DNA from: Methylobacterium tardum
GTDB taxonomy: Bacteria; Pseudomonadota; Alphaproteobacteria; Rhizobiales; Beijerinckiaceae
Length of the DNA: 64,000 bases
Assembly (NCBI RefSeq): GCF_023546765.1
Contig: NZ_CP097484.1
Coordinates: 3,380,001 to 3,444,000 of the forward strand
Direction of reading: 5' to 3'
Shown here: positions 17,292 through 25,853 of the stretch, piece after piece
Layout: each line of letters starts with the position of its first letter
Numbering within the stretch: the first letter of the stretch is position 1
Translations under genes and position numbers: made by a program
Notes under the pieces: model-generated
The model's database searches: none
Told to the model about the DNA's origin: nothing
What the model saw: only the letters and a program-made list of their open reading frames with translations

Positions 17292-17518
17292 GGCCTGATG
17301 CTCCGCAGCACGCGCCGACCGATTAAATGTAAGCCGATCGCCGCACAAAGCCAGATCGTCGCGAAGAACGCGGTTGCCGGCCGCAGCACAGGCGCATTCG
17401 CGATCCCGAAGCTCATTGCGGTGATCGGCGTCACGAAACCGATCACCGCAAATGCCACTGCGACGTTGTTCAGCGCCGTCGCCAGCAGCTTGGTCTGCTC
17501 GTTGTGAACTGCGCTCAC
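17288..17518 (-). CDS. 76-residue two-helix membrane protein
   Basis: This small protein has two hydrophobic helices, about residues 16-38 (NNVAVAFAVIGFVTPITAMSF) and 46-66 (ATAFFATIWLCAAIGLHLIG), and a basic end (RRVLRSIRP). It begins 19 bp after the pccA stop and overlaps the next, 40-residue, membrane protein by ATGA. It probably belongs to the pccA transcript. Two small membrane proteins in series suggest a small complex, an inference. Family not recognised. Confidence 0.7.
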   Translation of the reverse strand: MSAVHNEQTKLLATALNNVAVAFAVIGFVTPITAMSFGIANAPVLRPATAFFATIWLCAAIGLHLIGRRVLRSIRP

Positions 17519-17536
17519 GCCGAACGCCCGACGGCC

Positions 17537-19538
17537 TCAGGCGAATTCGAGAATCACCGCGTCCACCGCGAGGCTGTCGCCCTCCTTGGCGTGAATCTTA
17601 CTGACCGTGGCATCGCGCTCGGCGCGGAGGACGTTCTCCATCTTCATCGCCTCGACGACCGCGATCGGCTCGCCGTTCTTCACCTCTTGGCCCTCGGTGA
17701 CCAGGATCTGCTTCACCGGCCCGGCATCGGGCAGAGCACCTGCTTGCCCGAGCCCGCCTGCTCCTTGACCGGCATCAGGGCGGCGAGCTCGGCTTCGCGA
17801 CGGGTGTAGACCCGCGCCTCGGCGGCCGCGCCGGCGTGCTGCAGGAACACACCGTTGAGCAGGCTTCGCACTTGGATCGCCACTCGCTCCGATCCGATCG
17901 TGCCGATCCAGACCGGCTGACCCGGACGCCACGTGCTCGCGACCGTGTGGGCGGTGCCGTCCGGCTGAGTGACCAGCAGGTCCTCGCCCTCCGGCTCTAC
18001 GGTGATCGGATAGGATTCACCGGCCAGGATCACGACGCGGTCGTGCTCGAAGGCGAAGAGGCCCGGCGCACGCATCTGCCCGGAAATCCCGCGCTTGCGC
18101 TGGTTGAGCTTGTGGTCGATCGCGGCCGCCGCCGCCATCATGCGGAGAGCCACAGGTCCGGCCGGCTCGGGCGGCGCGAAGCCATTCGGAAACTCCTCGG
18201 CGATGAAGCCCGTGGAGAGGCGTCCCTCCTGCCAGCGCGGATGCGCCATCAGGGCCGACAGGAACGGGATGTTGTGGCGGATCCCGTCGATGGCGAAAGC
18301 ATCCAGCGCCTCGCCCTGCGCGGCGATCGCCTCGGCGCGGGTCGGCGCCCAGGTGACGAGCTTGGCGATCATCGGGTCGTAGTGGATCGCGATCTCGCCG
18401 CCCTCCTCCACGCCGGTATCGTTGCGCACGATCGCCTTGCCCTGCTGCCCCTCCTCCGGCGGCCGGTAGGTGGTCAGCCGACCGATCGAGGGCAGGAAGT
18501 TGCGGGTCGGGTCCTCGGCATAGACGCGGCTCTCCACCGCCCAGCCGTTGAGCTTCACGTCGTCCTGGGTGATCGGCAGCTTCTCGCCGGCCGCGACGCG
18601 GATCATCAGTTCGGCGAGGTCGAGGCCGGTGATCATCTCGGTCACCGGGTGTTCCACCTGCAGGCGGGTGTTCATCTCCAGGAAGTAGAACGACTTGTCC
18701 TGGCCGGCGACAAACTCGACCGTGCCGGCCGAATCGTAGTTCACCGCCTTCGCCAGCGCGACGGCCTGCTCGCCCATCTTCCGGCGGGTCTTCTTGTCGA
18801 GGAGCGGCGACGGCGCTTCCTCGATCACCTTCTGGTTACGCCGCTGAATCGAGCACTCGCGCTCGCCGAGATACACGACGTTGCCGTGCTTATCGCCGAT
18901 CAGCTGGATCTCGATGTGCCGCGGATCGGTGATGAATTTCTCGATGAAGACGCGGTCATCGCCGAAAGAGGACGCCGCCTCCGACTTGGCGCGGGCGAAG
19001 CCCTCCGCCACCTCGTCGCCCGAGAAGGCGATCGCATGCCCTTGCCGCCGCCGCCCGCGGAGGCCTTGATCATCACCGGGTAGCCGATCTCGTCGGCGAT
19101 CTTCTTGGCGTGCTCAGGCGACTCGATCACGCCGAGGAAGCCCGGCACGGTCGAGACTTCGGCGGCCGCAGCCGCCTTCTTCGATTCGATTTTGTCGCCC
19201 ATGGCGGCGATGGCGCCCGGATTCGGGCCGATGAAGACGATGCCGGCGGCCTCGAGCGCCTTCGGGAACGCCTCGCGCTCCGACAGGAAGCCGTAGCCGG
19301 GGTGAACGGCCTGCGCGCCGGTCTGCTTGCAGGCAGCGACGATCTTGTCGATGACGAGATAGGATTCGGACGCTGCGGCGGGGCCGATATGGACCGCCTC
19401 GTCAGCCATCGCGACGTGGACGGCGTCGCGGTCGGCATCGGAGTAGACCGCTACGGTCCTGATGCCCATTCTCCGGGCGGTCTTGATGACCCGGCAGGCG
19501 ATCTCGCCCCGGTTGGCAATCAGGATCTTGTCGAACAT
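17537..19538 (-). pseudogene. pccA: Propionyl-CoA/acetyl-CoA carboxylase biotin-carrying subunit, two frameshifts
   Basis: The alpha subunit carries the biotin carboxylase and biotin carrier domains that feed propionyl-CoA to methylmalonyl-CoA in the ethylmalonyl-CoA and propionate pathways. The N-terminus ([17 protein letters not shown], start at 19536-19538) runs to [12 protein letters not shown], where one base is missing near 19033. The centre (ECSIQRRNQKVIEEAPSP, EMNTRLQVEHPVTE) continues in a second frame to CPMPG, where another base is missing near 17717. The biotin site EAMKMEN follows in a third frame. With both bases restored the protein is about 667 residues, the normal length. All domains are well conserved. 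Confidence 0.88.
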
Positions 19539-19638
19539 CGCTGGCGCACTGCTTTCGAGATCGCCGGATTGCACACCGGCTTGACTGTCCCGATAGATCA
19601 GTTGCGCCGCGGACGGAAGCTGCGCCTTTGTCGGAGAC

Positions 19639-20079
19639 TCAGGCCGCGAGGGCGAAGGTCATCCGGGGAGCCTGGACCGCGTCGCGGATCCAGCGGTTGG
19701 CCTCGAGGGCGAAGGCCATCAGCGATTCGGCGCTGCCCTGCGCCTCACGGACGACTTCCATGGCGATCCGGGCGCCGACCGGGCTCGGGCCGTCGCGGCC
19801 GCTGAGCGAGGACGCGAGCCAGGTGGCGACGTCGCGGTCGATGTAGCCCGTCGGGCGGGTGCCCCAAACGGCGAAGTCGGCGACGGAGGCGACGAGGAAG
19901 TCGGCGAAGGCGTCGGAGCCGATCACCGCCCGCTCCAGGGCGATCAGCAGGTCGGCATCCTCCCGGCTCATCAGGCCGTCCGGGAGAACCTCGCGCTTCA
20001 GGACCAGCAGGTCCTCGTCGCTGATCGTGCCGGCCGAGACCGCATGGTTGCAGAACTGTTGAACGGAAATCATGGTCAT
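19639..20079 (-). CDS. Hypothetical helical protein, 146 residues
   Basis: The ATG at 20077-20079 follows a good ribosome binding site (GGAGGAGCAGG), and the protein starts [17 protein letters not shown]. It is mostly helical and acidic, with an [34 protein letters not shown] segment that resembles an EF-hand-free TerB-like or small calcium-sensor-like helix bundle, but no clear family match. It lies 100 bp upstream of pccA on the same strand; whether it is in the same transcript is not clear. Confidence 0.65.
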   Translation of the reverse strand: MTMISVQQFCNHAVSAGTISDEDLLVLKREVLPDGLMSREDADLLIALERAVIGSDAFADFLVASVADFAVWGTRPTGYIDRDVATWLASSLSGRDGPSPVGARIAMEVVREAQGSAESLMAFALEANRWIRDAVQAPRMTFALAA

Positions 20080-20241
20080 GGTCGCCTGCTCCTCCGACCT
20101 TTGCTGCGGTCGGTGCTTGTCCCTGTGTGTCTTCAACTTACGGGACGGCTTCCCTGCCAGAAGTTAATGGCCAGATCTGAACGGAAGTTCAGGTAAACAC
20201 CCCACGAGCAAGCAGGCTTATTGGGAGGTTGACCGGTTGCG

Positions 20242-20820
20242 TTACCGGACGATGACCGTCGCCCCGACCGGGACGCGGTTGTAGAGGTCGACCACGTCGA
20301 TGTTGCGCATGCGGATGCAGCCCGAGGAGACCGCCTGCCCGATCTTCTCGGGCTCGTTGGTGCCGTGGATCCGGTACAGCGTGTCCTTGCCGTGATCCGA
20401 GAGGTAAAGGGCGCGGGCGCCGAGAGGATTCATCGGGCCGCCCTGCATGCCGTGGACGTGCGGCCAGCGCTTGATCATCTCGGCCGGCGGGTTCCAGGCT
20501 GGCCACTCCGCTTTGCGGTCGATCCGGGCCGTACCGGTCCAGCCATAGGCCTCGTCGCCCACGGAGACGCCGTAGCGGATCGCCTTCCCGTCCGGCAGGA
20601 CGAGGTAGAGCTGACGCTCCTTCGTCTCGACCACGATCGTGCCGGGCGGCTCGTGGGTCGGATCGCTCACCTGATAGCGGGCGAAGTGCGGGTCGAATTC
20701 GGCGTTCGGGACGAGCGCCATGAATTCCGCGTCGCGCGCCGAGAGCGCCGGATCGGGCACGCCCTTGAAGTTGCAGCCCGTCAGCAGCAGCGCGCAGGCA
20801 AGAACCGGTATGATGCGCAT
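20242..20820 (-). CDS. L,D-transpeptidase lipoprotein (YkuD domain)
   Basis: A 192-residue lipoprotein: signal peptide and lipobox LLLTGC with Cys16 as the lipidated residue. The YkuD domain contains IVVETKERQLYLVLPDG near residue 62 and the catalytic motif HGTNEPEKIG...SSGCIRM with nucleophile Cys168. It cross-links peptidoglycan stem peptides (3-3 links) or anchors proteins in the periplasm. ATG at 20818-20820 is the natural start; the open frame upstream is not coding in character. Confidence 0.92.
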   Translation of the reverse strand: MRIIPVLACALLLTGCNFKGVPDPALSARDAEFMALVPNAEFDPHFARYQVSDPTHEPPGTIVVETKERQLYLVLPDGKAIRYGVSVGDEAYGWTGTARIDRKAEWPAWNPPAEMIKRWPHVHGMQGGPMNPLGARALYLSDHGKDTLYRIHGTNEPEKIGQAVSSGCIRMRNIDVVDLYNRVPVGATVIVR

Positions 20821-21003
20821 GCGCCCGCTCTCCGGGTTCGGTCCGCGAGCCCGGGCGTGCGAAAGGCCCGGCCTCGCCGTTGAGAAGATTCGGTGAACCA
20901 TAGGGGTGGCGGGCACCCCGCCGTAGTCCGCGCGTTGCGCCCATGGCACATTGCCGGCTCCTGTTGCAGGCGCGCGACAGGAATGGATCCGGGAGCGACC
21001 GTC

Positions 21004-21933
21004 GTGACCACTCTGTACGTGAGCCATCCCGCCAGCTTCGACCACGAGGTTCCGGAGGGGCACCCGGAGCGGCCGGCGCGGATGCGCGCGGTCGAGCGCG
21101 CGCTAGAAGACGAGCGCTTCGCCGGTTTGGTGCGCGCCTCGGCACCGCGGGCGGAGCTCGAGACCGCCGCGCTCGCTCATCCGCGCGAATACGTCGATGC
21201 CCTCGCCGCGGCGATCCCGGAGAGCGGGATGGTCGGGATCGACTCCGACACGATCCTGTCTCCGGGCAGCCTGGAGGCGACCCTGCGGGCGATCGGCGGG
21301 GCCAACCACGCTCTCGACGCCGTCATCGCGGGCGAGTGCCGGAACGCCTTCGTGGCCATGCGGCCACCGGGCCACCATGCCGAGCGGACCCGGTCGATGG
21401 GGTTCTGCCTGTTCAACCACGCCGCGGTCGCGGCCCGCTACGCGCAGGAGAAGCACGGGGCGGAGCGCGTGGGTCTCGTGGACTGGGACGTCCACCACGG
21501 CAACGGCAGCCAGGACATCTTCTGGGACGATCCGACGGTGCTCTACTGCTCGACACACCAGATGCCGCTGTTCCCGGGCACGGGCTCTGCCTCCGAGCGG
21601 GGCGAGAAGAACACCATCGTCAACGTGCCGCTGCGTCCGAACGACGATGGCGAGGTGTTTCGCGAAGCCTTCGAGACCGGCATCCTGTCACGTCTGGAGG
21701 CCTTCCGGCCCGACGTAATCGTGATCTCCGCAGGCTTCGATGCCCACCGCCTGGATCCGCTGGCGAACCTGCGGCTCGAGGCCGAGGATTTCGGCTGGGC
21801 GACCCGCCGGCTGATGGATCTGGCCGAGCGTTGCGCGCAGGGCCGGATCGTCTCGGTGCTGGAAGGCGGCTACAGTCTCGAAGGGCTAGCCAAGTCGGTG
21901 GCCGCACATGTCGACGCGCTGATGGGTCGGTAG
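21004..21933 (+). CDS. Histone deacetylase family amidohydrolase
   Basis: A 309-residue zinc amidohydrolase of the class II HDAC/acetoin-utilisation type. Visible motifs are the opening SHPASFDHEVPEGHPERPARM, MRPPGHHAE (active-site His pair), LVDWDVHHGNG (zinc Asp/His), STHQMPLFPGTG and SAGFDAH (zinc Asp). The end has LEGGYSLEGLAKSV. It deacetylates acetylated amines or proteins; substrate unknown. GTG at 21004 with an upstream GGGAG is chosen; an ATG at 20983 would add seven residues. A divergent promoter region separates it from the transpeptidase. Confidence 0.9.
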   Translation: MTTLYVSHPASFDHEVPEGHPERPARMRAVERALEDERFAGLVRASAPRAELETAALAHPREYVDALAAAIPESGMVGIDSDTILSPGSLEATLRAIGGANHALDAVIAGECRNAFVAMRPPGHHAERTRSMGFCLFNHAAVAARYAQEKHGAERVGLVDWDVHHGNGSQDIFWDDPTVLYCSTHQMPLFPGTGSASERGEKNTIVNVPLRPNDDGEVFREAFETGILSRLEAFRPDVIVISAGFDAHRLDPLANLRLEAEDFGWATRRLMDLAERCAQGRIVSVLEGGYSLEGLAKSVAAHVDALMGR

Positions 21934-21992
21934 ACTTCGTTCCCGGATGGAGCATCGCTGGCGCATGCGCGAGAGCATTGTCCCATCCAGCC

Positions 21993-22037
21993 CCCTCATC
22001 CTGAGCCCGCTAGCGCGGTCACCCCAGGATGAGAGGG
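21993..22037. repeat. Palindromic extragenic repeat
   Basis: CCCTCATCCTG and CAGGATGAGAGGG face each other around a short GC-rich centre (CCCGCTAGCGCGG). This is the look of the short intergenic palindromes common in Rhizobiales genomes. It lies between two plus-strand genes, after the HDAC-like gene. Confidence 0.6.
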
Positions 22038-22196
22038 TCGGTTGGGAGGCCCGATGCACGGGGGAGCTGTCGTGTCCCATGTGACCTGTCAACGCAAATC
22101 GGCTTAGCGTCTGCTCATGGCTGGGTTCTTAATCATGAAGGCCGTCATCCGCGCGACGTCTACAGCTCTGATTGATGATTTCTCGGACGTCGGGCG

Positions 22197-22814
22197 GTGA
22201 CGAAAGCCGGTTTCCTAGCCTACGCCCTGGCGCTGGGCTTCGCTGCCGCGATCCCGGGCCTCGGCGTTGTGGCGCTCGTCGCCCGGGCGCTGGCTTCGGG
22301 CTTTCGGGCCGGCATGGCTTTCGGCGCGGGACTGATTCTGGGCGACCTGACCTTTCTGGCGGCCGCGGTGTTCGGGCTGACCCGCGTGGCCGAGGCGCTC
22401 GGCGACGTGTTCGTCGTGGTCCGGATCGGCGCCGGCCTGTACCTCGGCTACCTGGCGGTCCAGCTCTGGCGCAGCGCGGCGCGCGCGCGGCCCGTGGCGG
22501 CCCGAAAGGCCGACCGCCCCCTGGCAAGCTTCCTGGCCGGGCTCACCGTGACGCTTGCCAACCCCAAGACGATCTTCTTCTACCTCGCGGTGCTGCCGAC
22601 GCTCCTGGACCTGCGGACCGTCACGCGGGGCGACTTCGCGACGCTCGTCGCCGTCACGACCCTTGTCCTGGTTGCGGTGATGACGCCGTACGCGGCCCTT
22701 GCGTCGCGGGCGCGGCATGCCCTGCAGAGTTCGGCGTTCCATCGGCGGCTGAACCGCGGCGCCGCCGCGATCATGGCCGGCGCCGCGATCTGGACCGTCG
22801 CGCGCCGCGCCTGA
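22197..22814 (+). CDS. LysE family translocator
   Basis: A 205-residue inner-membrane exporter with five to six helices. The family pattern is clear: an N-terminal FLAYALALGFAAAIPGLGV (with the P-G motif), GLILGDLTFLAAA, LYLGYLAVQLWRSA and the signature FLAGLTVTLANPKTIFFYLAVLP. The family exports amino acids or related metabolites such as homoserine lactones; substrate unknown. It starts with GTG at 22197, directly after an upstream TGA. It ends 9 bp from the convergent ribB stop. Confidence 0.9.
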   Translation: MTKAGFLAYALALGFAAAIPGLGVVALVARALASGFRAGMAFGAGLILGDLTFLAAAVFGLTRVAEALGDVFVVVRIGAGLYLGYLAVQLWRSAARARPVAARKADRPLASFLAGLTVTLANPKTIFFYLAVLPTLLDLRTVTRGDFATLVAVTTLVLVAVMTPYAALASRARHALQSSAFHRRLNRGAAAIMAGAAIWTVARRA

Positions 22815-22823
22815 CCGAGCGGG

Positions 22824-23906
22824 TTATCCTTCCAGCGGCTCGTCGCCCAGGTGCTCGATGCCGAAGCCCGACAGGCCGACATAGGCCCGCGACGAGGTGG
22901 CCAGATTGCGGAACGACACCACGCCGAGGTCGCGCAGGATCTGGGCGCCCAGCCCGATCTCGCGCCACTGACGGGCGCGCTGCGCCTCGGTGCCCTCCTC
23001 GGTGACGCTCTTCATCGGCACGCCGGCCGTACCGTCCCGGAGATAGACCAGCACCCCGCGTCCGGCCGCCGCGAACCGCGAGAGTACGGCATCGATCTGC
23101 TTGCCGCCGCCGATCACGTCGGCGACGACGTTGGAGCGATGCAGGCGCACGAGCACGTCCCGGCCGTCGCCGATGTCGCCGACCACGAAGGCGAATTGCT
23201 GGATCGCCTCGAAAGGCGTCGAGAACACGTAGGCCGTGACGTCGCCGTGCTTCGTCTGGACGGGGAAGTGCCCGACCCGCTCCACCAGCCGGTCGCGCGC
23301 CTGCCGGTAGGCGATCAGGTCGGCCACCGAGACCCGCTTCAGATTGTGCGTCTCGGCGAACGCGTCGATCTGCGGCCCCTTCATGACGGTGCCGTCGTCG
23401 TTGGCGAGTTCGCAGATCACGCCCACCGGCGGTAGCTCCGCGAGGCGGCAGAGATCCACCGCAGCCTCGGTATGGCCCGAGCGCATGAGCACCCCGCCAT
23501 CCCGGGCGATCAGCGGGAAGACGTGGCCCGGTCGGACGAAATCGCCCGCGCCCATGTTGCCGTTGGCGAGCGCCCGGACCGTGTTGCAGCGCTGCTCCGC
23601 GGAGATGCCGGTGGTCAGGCCGTGCTTGACGTCCACCGTCACCGTGAAGGCGGTGCCCAAGGGGGCGTCGTTGGACGCCACCATCGGGTCGAGATGGAGG
23701 CGCCGCGCCTCGCTCACGGTCAGCGGCGCGCAGACGATGCCGCAGGTGTTGCGGATGATGAACGCCATCTTCTCCGGCGTGCAGAGCGAGGCGGCAACGA
23801 CGAGGTCGCCCTCGTTCTCGCGGTCGTCGTCGTCGGTGACGACGACGATCTCACCCTTGGCGAAGGCCGCGATGGCCTCGGTGACGGTGCAGTGGGGCAC
23901 GGGCAT
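22824..23906 (-). CDS. ribB: 3,4-Dihydroxy-2-butanone 4-phosphate synthase with degenerate GTP cyclohydrolase II-like domain
   Basis: A 360-residue riboflavin enzyme. The N-terminal DHBP synthase domain is intact: DDDDRENEGDLV (about residue 25), the GHVFPL loop and RSGHTEAAVDLC are present, and it turns ribulose 5-phosphate into the four-carbon precursor. The C-terminal 155 residues have the GTP cyclohydrolase II shape, but the zinc-binding cysteines (usually SxCxTGD...RCDCG) are missing: the region reads VRLHRSNVVADVIGGGKQ. It is thus likely a RibBA-like protein with only RibB activity, as described in other alphaproteobacteria. aroC is 28 bp upstream on the same strand. Confidence 0.92.
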   Translation of the reverse strand: MPVPHCTVTEAIAAFAKGEIVVVTDDDDRENEGDLVVAASLCTPEKMAFIIRNTCGIVCAPLTVSEARRLHLDPMVASNDAPLGTAFTVTVDVKHGLTTGISAEQRCNTVRALANGNMGAGDFVRPGHVFPLIARDGGVLMRSGHTEAAVDLCRLAELPPVGVICELANDDGTVMKGPQIDAFAETHNLKRVSVADLIAYRQARDRLVERVGHFPVQTKHGDVTAYVFSTPFEAIQQFAFVVGDIGDGRDVLVRLHRSNVVADVIGGGKQIDAVLSRFAAAGRGVLVYLRDGTAGVPMKSVTEEGTEAQRARQWREIGLGAQILRDLGVVSFRNLATSSRAYVGLSGFGIEHLGDEPLEG

Positions 23907-23934
23907 TCTCGAGATGTTGGAGCCGGGGCCGGGA

Positions 23935-25035
23935 TCAGGGCTGCTGCCCGACCTGCCCGCGATGGCGCAGATAGTGATCGGCCAGCACGCAGGCCATCAT
24001 GGCCTCCGCCACCGGCACGGCGCGGATGCCGACGCAGGGGTCGTGGCGGCCCTTGGTGACGAGGTCCACCTCGGTGCCGTCGCGGGTCACCGAGCGCCGC
24101 GGGGTGAGAATCGAGGAGGTCGGCTTCACCGCGAAGCGCACCACGACCGGCTCGCCATTCGAGATCCCGCCCAGGATGCCGCCCGCATGGTTGGCGAGGA
24201 ATCGCGGACGACCGCCATTGCCGGCGCGCATCTCGTCGGCGTTGTCCTCGCCGCGGAGCGCCGCTGCCGCGAAGCCGTCGCCGATCTCGACGCCCTTGAC
24301 GGCGTTGATCGACATCATGGCGGCGGCCAGATCCGCGTCGAGCTTGCCGTAAACCGGTGCGCCGAGACCCGGCGGGACGCCCTCGGCCACGACCTCGATC
24401 ACGGCGCCCACCGAGGAGCCGTCCTTGCGGATCTCGTCGAGATAGGTCCCGTAGAACGAAGCGGTCTCGGCGTCGGGGCAGAAGAACGGATTGTTGCCGG
24501 TCTCGGCCCAGTCCCAGCGCGCGCGGTCGATGGCGTGCGGGCCCATCTGGACGAGCGCCGCCCGGATCGTGACGCCCGGGATCACCTTGCGCGCCACGGC
24601 GCCGGCGGCAACGCGCGCCGCGGTCTCGCGGGCGGATGATCGCCCGCCGCCGCGATAGTCGCGGATGCCGTACTTGGCGTCGTAGGTGTAGTCGGCGTGG
24701 CCGGGGCGGTAGCTGTCGCGGATCTCCGAATAATCCTTCGAGCGCTGATCCGTGTTCTCGATCATCAGCGCGATCGGCGTGCCGGTGGTCAACTGCCGCC
24801 CGCCGGTCCGGTCGTCGGCGAAGACGCCGGACAGGATCCGGACCTGATCGGGCTCCCGGCGCTGCGTGGTGAAGCGCGACTGGCCGGGCTTGCGCCGGTC
24901 GAGTTCCGCCTGGATCTCCTCGGCTTCGAGGGGCAGGCCCGGCGGGCAGCCGTCGGCGACGCAGCCGAGCGCGACTCCGTGGCTCTCGCCGAAGGTCGTG
25001 ACGCGGAACAGGTGGCCGAAGCTGTTGTGGGACAT
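23935..25035 (-). CDS. aroC: Chorismate synthase
   Basis: A 366-residue enzyme that makes chorismate from EPSP with reduced FMN, the last step of the shikimate pathway. It begins [20 protein letters not shown] (family signature 1) and contains [20 protein letters not shown] (signature 2) and a C-terminal [16 protein letters not shown] with the conserved Arg and His. Length is normal. ribB follows 28 bp downstream, so aroC and ribB are probably co-transcribed; there is no functional link between them. Confidence 0.95.
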   Translation of the reverse strand: MSHNSFGHLFRVTTFGESHGVALGCVADGCPPGLPLEAEEIQAELDRRKPGQSRFTTQRREPDQVRILSGVFADDRTGGRQLTTGTPIALMIENTDQRSKDYSEIRDSYRPGHADYTYDAKYGIRDYRGGGRSSARETAARVAAGAVARKVIPGVTIRAALVQMGPHAIDRARWDWAETGNNPFFCPDAETASFYGTYLDEIRKDGSSVGAVIEVVAEGVPPGLGAPVYGKLDADLAAAMMSINAVKGVEIGDGFAAAALRGEDNADEMRAGNGGRPRFLANHAGGILGGISNGEPVVVRFAVKPTSSILTPRRSVTRDGTEVDLVTKGRHDPCVGIRAVPVAEAMMACVLADHYLRHRGQVGQQP

Positions 25036-25125
25036 GGCGCCGCTGCCTTAGCGCGGGAGCGCCGGGGGCACAAACGCCGCCGGTGCAGAGCGGAACGGCG
25101 GACGCGAGCGGGCCGCGTGACCGCG

Positions 25126-25217
25126 CCGTCCTTCCGAGCGGAGCGAAGCAGATCCGGGCCGCGGGACAGGGATCGGCGTGGCGCTGCTGGATGGCTTCGC
25201 CGCGCTCGCAAGGACGG
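25126..25217. repeat. Intergenic palindromic repeat, GAGCGAAGCA type
   Basis: The left arm CCGTCCTTCCGAGCGGAGCG continues AAGCA; the right arm ends GGCTTCGCCGCGCTCGCAAG GACGG, roughly the reverse complement. The two arms form a long imperfect hairpin of about 92 bp. The element resembles the family of GCGAGCGAAGC repeats common in Rhizobiales and is related to the copy at 42855-42944. It lies between the start of aroC and the end of the McrB-domain gene, so it occupies most of that gene gap. Confidence 0.7.
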
Positions 25218-25238
25218 CCTGAGGAGCGATCTGCGGCG

Positions 25239-25853
25239 TCAGGCGCCCGGACCCGAACCGGGCAGATCGAGCCCACCCCGCGCCTTCAAGGCGCGATACG
25301 CCGTAACCGCTGCCGCGAGATCCCGGCGCAGCCGGCGCTCGTCGCCGAGATCGGCCAATTCGTAGCTGAGCCCGAGGATGTGCGCAGCCTCGTAGCCCTC
25401 CGGCAGCTCGCCGACGCTGCCCAGGGAGATCGTGGCATTCGGCAGGGTCCGGACGAAATCCGAGAGGCGCGCCCGCAAAGCATCGCCGCTCGCGCGGAGA
25501 TAGGCTTCGGCGCCCGGCCCATGCTGGCGGATCGCCGCGACGGTCCCCTGAGCCAGAGACAGGTGAACCGCCTGGCGGTGCGCCGGAAACAAGTAGACGA
25601 GATAGTAGCCGCGGGTCGCGCTGGTGGTGATGGCCGGATCGAAGATCGCCACCCACGGAACGGCCGCCCATCTGCTGCCGCGTCCCGGGCTGCCCTTGAC
25701 CAGGAACGGGCCGTCGATCGGTTCGAGGGCGCCGCGTAGCTCGTCGGGTACGCCCTTGCGGATGATCGCGGCCAGAGGATGCCCGGCCGGCGGGTCCGGG
25801 CGGGCGAGCGGGTATTCCTCGGCGACCCGCCGCAGCGCGTATCCGAGGCTCAC
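25239..25853 (-). CDS. Stand-alone McrB N-terminal-type domain protein (DUF3578-like)
   Basis: A 204-residue protein resembling the McrB N-terminal (DUF3578) DNA-binding domain. The family features are VKGSPGRGSRWAAVPWVAIFD at residues 52-72, then ITTSATRGYYLVYLF and AVHLSLAQG, and a C-terminal helical region with LGLSYELADLGDERRLRRDL. In McrBC systems this domain recognises modified DNA and is fused to an AAA+ GTPase; no GTPase or McrC-like nuclease is encoded nearby. It starts with GTG overlapping the anmK stop (GTGA). A role in modified-DNA recognition is inferred from the domain only. Confidence 0.7.
   Translation of the reverse strand: MSLGYALRRVAEEYPLARPDPPAGHPLAAIIRKGVPDELRGALEPIDGPFLVKGSPGRGSRWAAVPWVAIFDPAITTSATRGYYLVYLFPAHRQAVHLSLAQGTVAAIRQHGPGAEAYLRASGDALRARLSDFVRTLPNATISLGSVGELPEGYEAAHILGLSYELADLGDERRLRRDLAAAVTAYRALKARGGLDLPGSGPGA

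Noticed and set aside
23720..25276. 518-codon minus-strand frame across aroC and ribB
   Set aside because: It is a shifted frame of aroC and ribB; composition is Arg/Pro-rich and the real genes have clear family motifs.
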